The notes under the pieces are model-generated. The model saw only the letters and a list, made by a program, of their open reading frames with translations. It searched no databases and had not been told where the DNA came from. From NCBI GenBank assembly GCA_019683665.1, contig JADGIB010000022.1:1-21203 (forward strand): a stretch of 21,203 nt of DNA. Reading direction: 5' to 3'. Made by a program: the position numbers and the translations under genes. Numbering within the stretch: position 1 is the stretch's first letter; every line of letters starts with the position of its first letter. Below are positions 1-7,116 of the stretch, piece by piece. Origin of the DNA: Solirubrobacteraceae bacterium. GTDB taxonomy: Bacteria; Actinomycetota; Thermoleophilia; Solirubrobacterales; Solirubrobacteraceae.

Positions 1-73
1 CACCCCGCCCTCGGCGCGCCCGTCGGCGTCCGTGCGGCTCAAGCGGCGCGTCAAGCGCCTCCTGCGCCGGTGA
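1..73 (+). CDS. 3' end of an upstream gene, function unknown (partial)
   Basis: The frame starting at base 2 is open to a TGA at 71-73 and encodes about 23 residues ending in the strongly basic tail VRLKRRVKRLLRR. The TGA overlaps the GTG start of the next gene (GTGA at 70-73), which is the usual sign of translational coupling, so this gene probably belongs to the same operon. Basic tails like this are common at the ends of membrane-associated glycosyltransferases and glycerophosphotransferases, but too little is visible to name the protein. Confidence 0.6.
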   Translation, partial: TPPSARPSASVRLKRRVKRLLRR

Positions 74-2064
74 CCGCGGTGGCTCCGGCGCTCACCGTCC
101 GCCGCGTCGAGGTCCTCGACCGCCACCGGCTCCTGCTCGCCGGCCGCGGCGCCGGACGGCTCGTCCTCGACGGCCCCGGCGGCGCCACGGCCGCCGTCGA
201 CGCCGCCGCGGCGATCGACGGCGCCGACGCCGAGGCGCTCGTCGACCTCGCCGCGCTCGCGCCCGGCACCTGGACGCTGCGCGCCCCGCTCGACCCGGCC
301 GCGGCGCTGCCCGGCGCCGCGATCGTCCCCGTTCCCGGCGGCCTGCGCCGCGTGCGCGCCCGCCGCGGCGACGACGGGCGCCTGCGCGTCGACCTCCGGG
401 TCCCCGGCCCGCACGCGGAGCTGCGCCACCTCGAGCTGCACCCCGACGAGGCGGCCGTGACCGTCGAGGTCGACGCCGGCGACGGCCGCGTCCTCGTCGC
501 CCGCCGCCGCGACGGGGACGAGACCGTCGAGGCGCCCGCCGCGCCCGCCGGCGACGGGGTCGCCGCCCGCCTCGACCTGCGCCGCCTGCGCCCCGCCGGC
601 GTCTGGGACCTCTTCCTCGACGGCCGCCGCGTCGGCCGCCACCTCGACGACCTCCCCGGCAAGCGCGACGCGCTCGCCTACCCGGTCCTGCCCGCCGGCG
701 ACCTCGAGGCCCGCCCGTACCTGACCGTCGAGGACAACCTCTCGATCCGCGTCCAGCCCGCCGGGACCGCGCCGCCGCTGCCGCCGCTCGGCCTCGGCCG
801 CGTCTCCTGGCGGCGGCGGCTCCTGCGCCCGCTCGCGCTCGCCGCCCACCACGCCGGGATGCGGCTGCTGCCCGCGCTCGCCGGCCGCGACGCCGACGGC
901 GACGACCACCAGGTCCGGATCCTCCTCACGCACGCGTGGGGGATGGGCGGGACGATCCGCACGACGCTGAACCTCGCCGAGCACCTCGCCGGCCGCTACG
1001 ACGTCGAGCTGCTCAGCCTCGTGCGCCGCCGCGACGAGCCGTTCTTCACGCTCCCGCCCGGGGTGACCGTCACCGCCGTCGACGACCGCCGCGAGCCGCC
1101 GCGCTCGCGCCTGGCCCGCCTGGCCGCCCGCCTGCCGAGCGTGCTCATGCACCCCGACGACTTCGTCTTCGCCGACGCGACCCTGCTCACCGACCTGCGG
1201 CTGGCCCGGCGCCTGCGCGGGCTGCGCGGCGGGGCGCTCATCGCCACCCGGCCCGCGTTCGCGCTCCTCGCCGCCCGGCTGGCCCCCGGCGACGTCGTCA
1301 CGATCGCCCAGGAGCACATGAACTTCCGCGCCCACCGGCCGGGCCTCGCCCGCCAGGTGCGCCGCCACTTCCACCGCCTCGACGCGCTCGCCGTCCTCAC
1401 CGAGGGCGACCGCGCCGACTACGAGGCGCTGCTGGCCGGCACCGCCACCGAGGTCGTCCGCATCCCCAACGCGGTCCCGCGCCTGCACGGCGGCGTCGCC
1501 GCGCTCGACGCGCCGGTCGTCGCCGCCGCCGGGCGCCTGAACTCCCAGAAGGGCTTCGACCTGCTCATCGCCGCCTGGCGGCGCGTCGCCGAGCGCCACC
1601 CCGACTGGCAGCTGCGCATCTACGGCCGCGGCTCCGAGCGCGCCGCCCTGCAGCGCCTGATCTTCGAGGCCGGCCTCCAGGAGCGGGTCCTGCTCATGGG
1701 CGCCAGCCGCCGCCTGGGGGAGGCGCTGGAGCGCGCGTCGATCTTCGCGCTCAGCTCCCGCTTCGAGGGCTTCGGGATGGTCCTCGTCGAGGCGATGAGC
1801 CGCGGCGTGCCCGTCGTCAGCTTCGACTGCCCGCGCGGCCCGTCGGAGATCGTCAGCGACGGCGTCGACGGCCTGCTCGTCCCGGCCGAGGACGTCGACG
1901 GGCTCGCCGACGCCCTCTGCGCGCTCATCGAGGACCCCGCCCGCCGCAGGGCGATGGGCCGCGCCGCGCGCGACAAGGCCGCCCGCTACGACGCCGCCGC
2001 GATCGGCCGCGAGTGGGAGGCGCTCCTCGACGACCTCCTCGGGCGCCGCCACGCGATCTTCTAG
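70..2064 (+). CDS. GT4-family glycosyltransferase with beta-rich N-terminal region (TagE-like)
   Basis: The 664-residue protein has a C-terminal GT-B glycosyltransferase of family 4 from about residue 280. The acceptor-lobe start is near HAWGMGGTIRT, the donor-lobe start is at GRLNSQKGFD (about 487), and the nucleotide-sugar site is SRFEGFGMVLVEAMSRG (about 562-578), containing the family's EX7E glutamates. Residues 1-250 are not part of a standard GT4. They look beta-strand rich and contain GVWDLFLDGRRVG and a later RPYLTVEDNLSIRV stretch, resembling accessory domains I recall next to teichoic-acid glycerophosphotransferases. The likely role is cytoplasmic glycosylation of a polyol-phosphate or glycan chain. 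The GTG start is chosen because it overlaps the upstream stop. The family is secure; substrate and polymer are inferred from the neighbours. Confidence 0.88.
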   Translation: MTAVAPALTVRRVEVLDRHRLLLAGRGAGRLVLDGPGGATAAVDAAAAIDGADAEALVDLAALAPGTWTLRAPLDPAAALPGAAIVPVPGGLRRVRARRGDDGRLRVDLRVPGPHAELRHLELHPDEAAVTVEVDAGDGRVLVARRRDGDETVEAPAAPAGDGVAARLDLRRLRPAGVWDLFLDGRRVGRHLDDLPGKRDALAYPVLPAGDLEARPYLTVEDNLSIRVQPAGTAPPLPPLGLGRVSWRRRLLRPLALAAHHAGMRLLPALAGRDADGDDHQVRILLTHAWGMGGTIRTTLNLAEHLAGRYDVELLSLVRRRDEPFFTLPPGVTVTAVDDRREPPRSRLARLAARLPSVLMHPDDFVFADATLLTDLRLARRLRGLRGGALIATRPAFALLAARLAPGDVVTIAQEHMNFRAHRPGLARQVRRHFHRLDALAVLTEGDRADYEALLAGTATEVVRIPNAVPRLHGGVAALDAPVVAAAGRLNSQKGFDLLIAAWRRVAERHPDWQLRIYGRGSERAALQRLIFEAGLQERVLLMGASRRLGEALERASIFALSSRFEGFGMVLVEAMSRGVPVVSFDCPRGPSEIVSDGVDGLLVPAEDVDGLADALCALIEDPARRRAMGRAARDKAARYDAAAIGREWEALLDDLLGRRHAIF

Positions 2065-2067
2065 CCT
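2062..2067 (+). promoter_or_regulatory. Possible -10 element (TAGCCT)
   Basis: TAGCCT starts at the stop codon of the preceding glycosyltransferase and lies 18 nt before the ATG at 2086, a start with no Shine-Dalgarno sequence. The same hexamer precedes two other genes in the window (7991 and 12711). No convincing -35 box is visible and the hexamer overlaps a stop codon, so chance is possible. Confidence 0.3.
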
Positions 2068-2085
2068 CGCGTCCTCGCTTCTCCG

Positions 2086-3885
2086 ATGTCCCGCCCCGCC
2101 GCGCCACCACCGCAGACCACCGCGATCGTCCTCGTCGCCGCCGCCACCGACGACGGCGCGCCCGCGGCGCTGCTGCGGTGGGAGGAGACGACGATCCTGC
2201 GCCGGCTGCTCGACCAGCTCGCGACGCTGGCGATCGGGCACGTCCACGTCCTGGCGCGCCCCGCGTTCGCCGACGCGGTGGGCGCCGAGCTGGCCGCCTT
2301 CGACGCGATCCCGGCCGAGCTGCGCGTCACCGCCGACGTCGCCGCCGACCTGCGCGAGATCGGCGCCGTCGCCGCCCGCCGCGACGGCGGCGCCCCCGGC
2401 ACGCTCGTGCTCGTCAACGGCGACGTCGTCACCCACCGCGAGGCGCTCGCCGGCCTGCTCGCCGACCCGCGCGTGACGACCGGCGTCCTCAGCACCGGCG
2501 GGCGGACCGGCCGGCCGTTCACGTTCCGGATCCGCTCGCGTCGCGGCCGTGTCGTCGGCGCCGGCTCGCCCTACCACTACTGCCACCACTCGACCGGCGG
2601 CTTCCTCGGGGTCCTGAAGATCGCGCCGTCCGAGCGCGCGCTCGTCGCCGCCGCCTGCGAGGAGCTCGCGCCGCTGGCCGCCGACCCGCCCGCCTCCTGG
2701 CTGGAGGAGCTCGCGCACAAGGAGATCCGCTGGCGCCTGTCGCTGGCCCGCACCCACCTGCTCGAGGGCGACGGCGGCGGGCCGCGCGGCCCCCACGACG
2801 GGGAGGCCGGCCTGCCGCGCCCCGAGCCGGGCGAGATCGACGTCGCCGTCCTCGACGCGGTCGAGCTGCCCGCCGAGCGCCTCGAGGAGCTGCGCCGCCG
2901 CGTCGCCGCCGGGCGCGAGGACGCGACCGCGCTCGTCCTCGTCGGGATGGTCCGGGCCGGCGCCCCGATCGGCAACAGCTACCTGCGCGAGCTGTTCTGG
3001 GCCCGGCCGCTGTCGGAGGCCGACGTCGCCCGCGCCCGCGAGGACATCCGGCTCTACGACGAGGACAAGGTCCTGCTCGACTCCGCGGTCAAGGGCACCG
3101 ACGGCTTCTTCACGACGTTCTTCGTCAGCCCGTACTCGCGCTACATCGCCCGCTGGTGCGCGCGGCGCGGGCTGACCCCCAACCAGGTCACGACGTTCTC
3201 GCTCGCGCTCGGCGTCCTCAGCGCGCTCGCGTTCGCGACCGGCGAGCGCTGGGGCCTGATCGCCGGCGCGGTGCTGCTCCAGCTCGCGTTCACGTTCGAC
3301 TGCGTCGACGGCCAGCTCGCCCGCTACACGCGCCGGTTCTCGAAGCTCGGCGCCTGGCTGGACTCCGTCTTCGACCGCACGAAGGAGTACGTCGTCTTCG
3401 CCGGCCTGGCGATCGGCGCCGGCCGCGCCGGCGACCCGGTCTGGGTCCTCGCCGGCTGCGCCCTCATGCTGCAGACGATGCGCCACACGTTCGACTTCGC
3501 GTTCGCGGCCGCCGCCCACCAGCAGATCGCCGCCACCCCGGCGCCGCCGGTGACGCAGCCGTGGGACAGCCTCAACAAGCCGGCGCACCCGCTCGCGCCG
3601 CGCCCGGCGAACGGCGCGCCGCGCACCCCGGCCGGCGAGCCGCTGCCGCTGCCCACGCGGGCCGCCGCCGGCGCGCTCGCCTTCTGGCGGCGGCTCGACC
3701 GCCTCGGGCCGACGATCTGGCTGAAGCGGATCGTCGCGTTCCCGATCGGCGAGCGCTTCGCCGCGATCTCGATCACCGCCGCGATCTGGTCGGCCCACAC
3801 GACGTTCGTCGTCCTGCTCGTCTGGGGCGGGTTCGCCGGCCTGTACGCGCTCGCCGGCCGGCTGCTGAGGTCGATCGCCCGATGA
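2086..3885 (+). CDS. Fusion: degenerate nucleotidyltransferase-like domain + CDP-alcohol phosphatidyltransferase
   Basis: This is a 599-residue two-domain membrane protein. Residues 10-220 resemble a GT-A/nucleotidyltransferase fold: a first beta strand (TTAIVLVAAA) and NGDVV at 111-115 where the metal-binding Asp sits. The canonical glycine-rich AAGxGxRL loop is missing, however, so this domain may not be a working cytidylyltransferase. Residues 338-500 form a CDP-alcohol phosphatidyltransferase. TPNQVTTFS precedes the complete DxxDGxxARx8GxxxDxxxD motif with D405, D408, G409, A412, R413, G422, D426 and D430. Such enzymes displace CMP from a CDP-alcohol inside the membrane. The layout recalls archaeal IPCT-DIPPS fusions and, from memory, a longer Streptomyces protein that also carries DUF5941. 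The stop overlaps the next start (ATGA, 3882-3885). Confidence 0.85.
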   Translation: MSRPAAPPPQTTAIVLVAAATDDGAPAALLRWEETTILRRLLDQLATLAIGHVHVLARPAFADAVGAELAAFDAIPAELRVTADVAADLREIGAVAARRDGGAPGTLVLVNGDVVTHREALAGLLADPRVTTGVLSTGGRTGRPFTFRIRSRRGRVVGAGSPYHYCHHSTGGFLGVLKIAPSERALVAAACEELAPLAADPPASWLEELAHKEIRWRLSLARTHLLEGDGGGPRGPHDGEAGLPRPEPGEIDVAVLDAVELPAERLEELRRRVAAGREDATALVLVGMVRAGAPIGNSYLRELFWARPLSEADVARAREDIRLYDEDKVLLDSAVKGTDGFFTTFFVSPYSRYIARWCARRGLTPNQVTTFSLALGVLSALAFATGERWGLIAGAVLLQLAFTFDCVDGQLARYTRRFSKLGAWLDSVFDRTKEYVVFAGLAIGAGRAGDPVWVLAGCALMLQTMRHTFDFAFAAAAHQQIAATPAPPVTQPWDSLNKPAHPLAPRPANGAPRTPAGEPLPLPTRAAAGALAFWRRLDRLGPTIWLKRIVAFPIGERFAAISITAAIWSAHTTFVVLLVWGGFAGLYALAGRLLRSIAR

Positions 3886-4496
3886 ACGCGATCCGCGTCT
3901 ACCGCGACGACGGCCCGCTGGCCGCGCTGCTCGGCCGCCTGGGCGCGGCGATCCCGCTGTGGCCGGTCGCGCTCCTGCTCATCGGGCTGGCGCCGGGCGC
4001 GGTCGCCGTCGCGCTCGAGGGCGACGGCGCCTCGGAGGGGCTGGCCGCCGCCTGCGCCGGCTGGCTCGTCCTGTGCGGCGGGCTGTCGAGCGGCCGCCCG
4101 CACGACGACCGGCTGCGCTGGATGGTTCCGTCGCTGGTGCGCCTCGGCGAGTACGGCACGATCGTGTGGCTGTGCGCGATCGCCGGCGGCGCCGCCCCGG
4201 CCGGGGCGTTCGCGCTGCTGTCCGTGGCCGCCTTCCGCCAGTACGACCTCGTCTACCGCCTGCGCACGCGCGGCGCCGTCCCGCCGCCGTGGACGGCCGC
4301 CGTCTCGCTGGGCTGGGAGGGCCGGGTCCTGCTCGCCCTGGTCCTGGTCGTCGCCGGCCTCGTGCCGGGCGCGCTGTACGGGGTCGCCGGTGCGCTCGCC
4401 GTCGTCCTCGTCGGCGAGGCGGTCCACAGCTGGACATCATCCCTGCGGGTCGACGCACCCGACGTGTACGAAGACGAGGAGGACGAAGCCGCATGA
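3882..4496 (+). CDS. Small integral membrane protein, DUF5941-like
   Basis: This 204-residue protein has several hydrophobic segments (about residues 18-40, 50-66, 85-110 and 140-175) and an acidic tail (YEDEEDEAA). The ATG overlaps the previous TGA (ATGA), and its own stop overlaps the next ATG (4493-4496), so it is translated within the operon. From memory, the pattern WMVPSLVRLGEYGTIVWL followed by a YDLVYRLR-type segment matches the C-terminal part of actinobacterial DUF5941 proteins, where it is fused to a CDP-alcohol phosphatidyltransferase. Here it is a separate polypeptide next to that enzyme. It probably acts as a membrane partner of the neighbouring transferase; no catalytic motif is visible. 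The DUF name needs a profile search. Confidence 0.75.
   Translation: MNAIRVYRDDGPLAALLGRLGAAIPLWPVALLLIGLAPGAVAVALEGDGASEGLAAACAGWLVLCGGLSSGRPHDDRLRWMVPSLVRLGEYGTIVWLCAIAGGAAPAGAFALLSVAAFRQYDLVYRLRTRGAVPPPWTAAVSLGWEGRVLLALVLVVAGLVPGALYGVAGALAVVLVGEAVHSWTSSLRVDAPDVYEDEEDEAA
4476..4482 (+). promoter_or_regulatory. Shine-Dalgarno for the nucleotidyltransferase
   Basis: GAGGAGG lies 10 nt before the ATG at 4493, inside the last codons of the preceding gene. It supports the ATG at 4493 as the start of the nucleotidyltransferase rather than any in-frame codon further upstream. Confidence 0.6.
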
Positions 4497-5227
4497 TCGG
4501 CATGGTGCTCGCCGCCGGCTGGGGCAGCCGCCTCGCGCCGCTGACCGACGAGCTGCCCAAGACGCTGCTCGAGGTCGACGGGGATCGCACGATCCTCGAC
4601 GTCGCGATCGGCAACCTGCGCTCGGTCGGGCTCGACGAGATCGTCGTCGTGACGGGCTTCCGCCACGACGTGCTCGCCGACCGCAGGCCGGCGCTCGAGC
4701 GCGACCACGGCGTCCGGATCGAGCTCCTGCACAACCCCAAGGCGCTGGAGTGGAACAACTGCTACTCGCTGTGGTGCGCCCGTGAGCACTTCGCCCGCGG
4801 CGTGCTCATGGCCAACGGCGACACCGTCCATCCCGCCTCGGTGGAGGAGACGCTGCTCGCCGCCCGCGGCGACGGCGACCTCGTCATCGCCGTCGACCAG
4901 GAGCACGAGCTGGCCGACGAGGAGATGAAGGTGCAGGTCTCGCCCGAGGGGCTGCTGACGCGGATCACGAAGCAGATGGACCCCGCCGCGGCCGCCGGCG
5001 AGTACATCGGCGTGACGCTCATCGAGCCGCACGCCGCCGACGCGCTCGCCGCCGCCCTGCAGGCGACGTTCGAGCGCGACCCGCAGCTCTACTACGAGGA
5101 CGGCTTCCAGGAGCTCGCCGACCGCGGCGGGCGGGTGCGGATCGCCCCGATCGGCGTCGTCGACTGGGTCGAGGTCGACGACCACGCCGACCTCGCCCGG
5201 GCGCGGGAGGTGGCGTGCCGCTGCTAG
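4493..5227 (+). CDS. Nucleotidyltransferase, phosphocholine/sugar-phosphate cytidylyltransferase-like
   Basis: This 244-residue single-domain protein has an intact nucleotide-binding loop LAAGWGSRL at residues 6-14, the PK pair at 22-23, the VVTGF strand at 52-56 and the metal site NGD at 108-110. NPKALEWNN at 81-89, followed by YSLW, resembles the segment typical of LicC-like phosphocholine and inositol-phosphate cytidylyltransferases. Enzymes of this family couple CTP (or another NTP) to a phospho-alcohol or sugar phosphate and release pyrophosphate. Located between two CDP-alcohol phosphatidyltransferase genes and next to a polyol-phosphate dehydrogenase, it most likely makes the CDP-alcohol donor they use. 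The sequence alone does not fix CTP as nucleotide or the alcohol. It overlaps genes on both sides. Confidence 0.88.
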   Translation: MIGMVLAAGWGSRLAPLTDELPKTLLEVDGDRTILDVAIGNLRSVGLDEIVVVTGFRHDVLADRRPALERDHGVRIELLHNPKALEWNNCYSLWCAREHFARGVLMANGDTVHPASVEETLLAARGDGDLVIAVDQEHELADEEMKVQVSPEGLLTRITKQMDPAAAAGEYIGVTLIEPHAADALAAALQATFERDPQLYYEDGFQELADRGGRVRIAPIGVVDWVEVDDHADLARAREVACRC

Positions 5228-6273
5228 CGCGCATGATCGGCACGCCCCTGGCCATCGACATCGGCCCGGGGGCGATCGCCGCACTGGCGCCGCTGCTGGC
5301 CGACCGCCGCATCTCCAGCGGCGGGCACGTCGCGGTCGCGGTCGGCCCCGGCCAGGGCGGCGAGATCGCCGAGGTGCTGCGCCCGCAGCTCGAGAACGCC
5401 GACATCCTGCGCGTCGACGACGGCTCCGTCGAGGCGGCGATCGCGCTCGCCCGCCGCCTGCGCTCCGGCTTCTACGACGCGATCGTCGGGATCGGCGGCG
5501 GCAAGGTCCTCGACGTGGCCAAGTACGCGGCCTCGCTCAGCGGCCTGCCGATGGTCGCCGTCGCCACGAGCCTCGCCCACGACGGGCTCGCCTCGCCGGT
5601 CGCGTCGCTCACCGAGGGCGGGCGGAAGATGAGCTTCGGCGTCCAGATGCCGATCGCCGTCGTCGTCGACCTCGACTACGTCCGCCGCAGCGCGCCCGAG
5701 ATGCGCCGCTCCGGGATCGGCGACGCCGTCTCGAACCTGTCGGCGATCGCCGACTGGGAGCTGGCCGGGCGCGAGCGCGGCGAGCACGTCGACGGGCTGG
5801 CGGTCACGTTCGCGCGCACCGGCGCGATGGGGGTCATCGACCGCACCGACACGATCGACGACGACGCGTTCCTGTACGCGCTCGCCGACGCGCTCGTCCT
5901 CGGCGGCCTGGCGATGGCCGTCGCCGGCAGCAGCCGCCCGTGCTCGGGCGCCGACCACGAGATCCTCCACGCGATCGACCACCTGTACCCGGGCACCGCC
6001 AGCCACGGCGAGCTCGCCGGCCTCGGCGCCCTCTTCGCCTGCCACCTGCGCGGCGACGAGGAGCTGAGCGCGCACCTCGGCGCCTGCCTGGCCCGCCACG
6101 GCCTGCCGCGCGTCCCCGAGGAGGCCGGCCTCACGCGCGACCAGTTCGCCGAGGCGGTCGCCCACGCGCCCGCGACCCGGCCGGACCGCTACACGATCCT
6201 CGAGCACCTCGCGCTGTCGGCGGAGGAGGTGAGGGCGCGTGTCGACGCGTTCGCGGACGCCGTCGATCGCTGA
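5215..6273 (+). CDS. Glycerol-1-phosphate dehydrogenase-like enzyme (Fe/Zn alcohol dehydrogenase superfamily)
   Basis: The 352-residue protein has the dehydroquinate synthase/glycerol dehydrogenase fold: GGGKVLDVAKY at 94-104 binds the nicotinamide dinucleotide pyrophosphate, and TSLAHDGLASP at 118-128 follows. The predicted metal ligands are D170 (in GIGDAVSNLSAIADW), H248 (SGADHEILH) and H264 (TASHGE). The spacing and the SSRPCSGADH segment match glycerol-1-phosphate dehydrogenases better than glycerol dehydrogenases. These reduce DHAP to sn-glycerol-1-phosphate, known from archaeal lipids and Bacillus AraM. GTG at 5215 sits 4 nt after GGGAGG (5205-5210) and overlaps the previous gene by 13 nt; ATG at 5233 (residue 7) is an alternative start. 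The substrate could be another ketose phosphate. Confidence 0.85.
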   Translation: MPLLARMIGTPLAIDIGPGAIAALAPLLADRRISSGGHVAVAVGPGQGGEIAEVLRPQLENADILRVDDGSVEAAIALARRLRSGFYDAIVGIGGGKVLDVAKYAASLSGLPMVAVATSLAHDGLASPVASLTEGGRKMSFGVQMPIAVVVDLDYVRRSAPEMRRSGIGDAVSNLSAIADWELAGRERGEHVDGLAVTFARTGAMGVIDRTDTIDDDAFLYALADALVLGGLAMAVAGSSRPCSGADHEILHAIDHLYPGTASHGELAGLGALFACHLRGDEELSAHLGACLARHGLPRVPEEAGLTRDQFAEAVAHAPATRPDRYTILEHLALSAEEVRARVDAFADAVDR

Positions 6274-7030
6274 GCTGCGCGCGGTCACGCAGCCGCCGGA
6301 GATCTTCGCCCGCAACAGCGGCGAGCACTGGGCCGGCCGGCTGTACATCCGGCGCCTGTCGCCGTACCTGACCCGGCTGCTGCTGCGCACCCCGATCACG
6401 CCGAACGGGGTGACGTGGCTCATGCTCCTGGCCGGGGTCGCCGCCGCCGCGGCCCTGACGCTGCCCGGCGTGTGGGCCGCCGTCGGCGCCGTCCTGCTCA
6501 TCCAGCTGCAGATCCTCCTCGACTGCAGCGACGGCGAGCTGGCCCGCTGGACCGAGCGCCGCTCCCCGGTCGGCGTCTACCTCGACCGGCTCGCGCACTG
6601 GGTCACCGAGGCGGCGCTGCCGATCGGGCTCGGCATCCGCGCCGACGGCGGCTGGGAGCACCTCGGCGGCTGGACGACGCTCGGCCTGCTCGTCGCCGTC
6701 GTCTCGCTCGTCGTCAAGGGGGAGGGGGCGCTCGTCCACGTCGCCCGCCTCGAGGCCGGGCTGCCGAAGCTCCCCGACACCGCCGCCGCGGTCGCGCCGC
6801 GCCGCGCCGGCCTGGCGCGGCTGCGGTCGCTGCTGGGCTTCGCGCCGTTCTTCCGCGTGTTCGTCGCGATGGAGTTCACGCTGCTCGCGCTCGCGGCCGC
6901 GATCGGCGACGAGATCACCGGCAGCCTCGACGTCACCCGCGGCCTCGTCCTCGCGCTCATCCCGATCAGCCTCGTCATCGCCGGCGGGCGGCTCGTGGCG
7001 ATCCTGACCTCGTCCCGCCTGAAGCCATGA
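6239..7030 (+). CDS. CDP-alcohol phosphatidyltransferase family protein with Asp-to-His change in the motif
   Basis: This 263-residue membrane protein has about five to six hydrophobic segments. The family signature is present as D95-x2-D98-G99-x2-A102-R103-x8-G112-x3-D116-x3-H120. The last Asp of the consensus, thought to be the general base, is His. TPNGVTWLML (54-63) is the usual lead-in to the motif. The GTG start is supported by GGAGGAGGT at 6222-6230, 8 nt upstream, and the gene overlaps the dehydrogenase by 35 nt. It probably transfers a phospho-alcohol from the CDP-linked product of the adjacent nucleotidyltransferase onto a membrane acceptor. From memory, actinobacterial homologues in similar clusters also have DRxxH/DRVGH, which would make this a variant subfamily rather than a dead enzyme. 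Confidence 0.85.
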   Translation: MSTRSRTPSIAELRAVTQPPEIFARNSGEHWAGRLYIRRLSPYLTRLLLRTPITPNGVTWLMLLAGVAAAAALTLPGVWAAVGAVLLIQLQILLDCSDGELARWTERRSPVGVYLDRLAHWVTEAALPIGLGIRADGGWEHLGGWTTLGLLVAVVSLVVKGEGALVHVARLEAGLPKLPDTAAAVAPRRAGLARLRSLLGFAPFFRVFVAMEFTLLALAAAIGDEITGSLDVTRGLVLALIPISLVIAGGRLVAILTSSRLKP

Positions 7031-7116
7031 CCGCGAGCCCCTCGCCCAGGTGGCCCGGGTTCCGGGCGGGAGCTCGCCGGCGGCTCCGTCTCGCGGCCGC
7101 GGAGGATCCCCGATGA
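7027..7116 (+). other. Possible 29-codon bridging ORF
   Basis: An ATG overlaps the previous stop (ATGA at 7027-7030). Its frame stays open for 29 codons and ends in a TGA that overlaps the ATG of the next gene (ATGA at 7113-7116). The predicted peptide is arginine- and alanine-rich and resembles nothing I know. It may be translated only to carry ribosomes across the 82-bp gap, or it may be chance in GC-rich DNA. Confidence 0.2.
7101..7105 (+). promoter_or_regulatory. Shine-Dalgarno for the GT2 gene
   Basis: GGAGG lies 7 nt before the ATG at 7113 and decides that start. The frame is open further upstream, but no other start there has a comparable site. Confidence 0.75.

Noticed and set aside
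936..3881. Very long plus-strand open frame running through the GT4 and CDP-AP genes
   Set aside because: It is Arg/Pro/Ala-rich without any domain and lies in a shifted frame over genes with clear motifs. Only its last part (3882-4496) is a real gene.
5215..6273. Labelling the dehydrogenase as 3-dehydroquinate synthase or glycerol dehydrogenase
   Set aside because: The SSRPCSGADH...H segment, the D170/H248/H264 spacing and the CDP-alcohol neighbours fit glycerol-1-phosphate dehydrogenase better, though the substrate is unproven.
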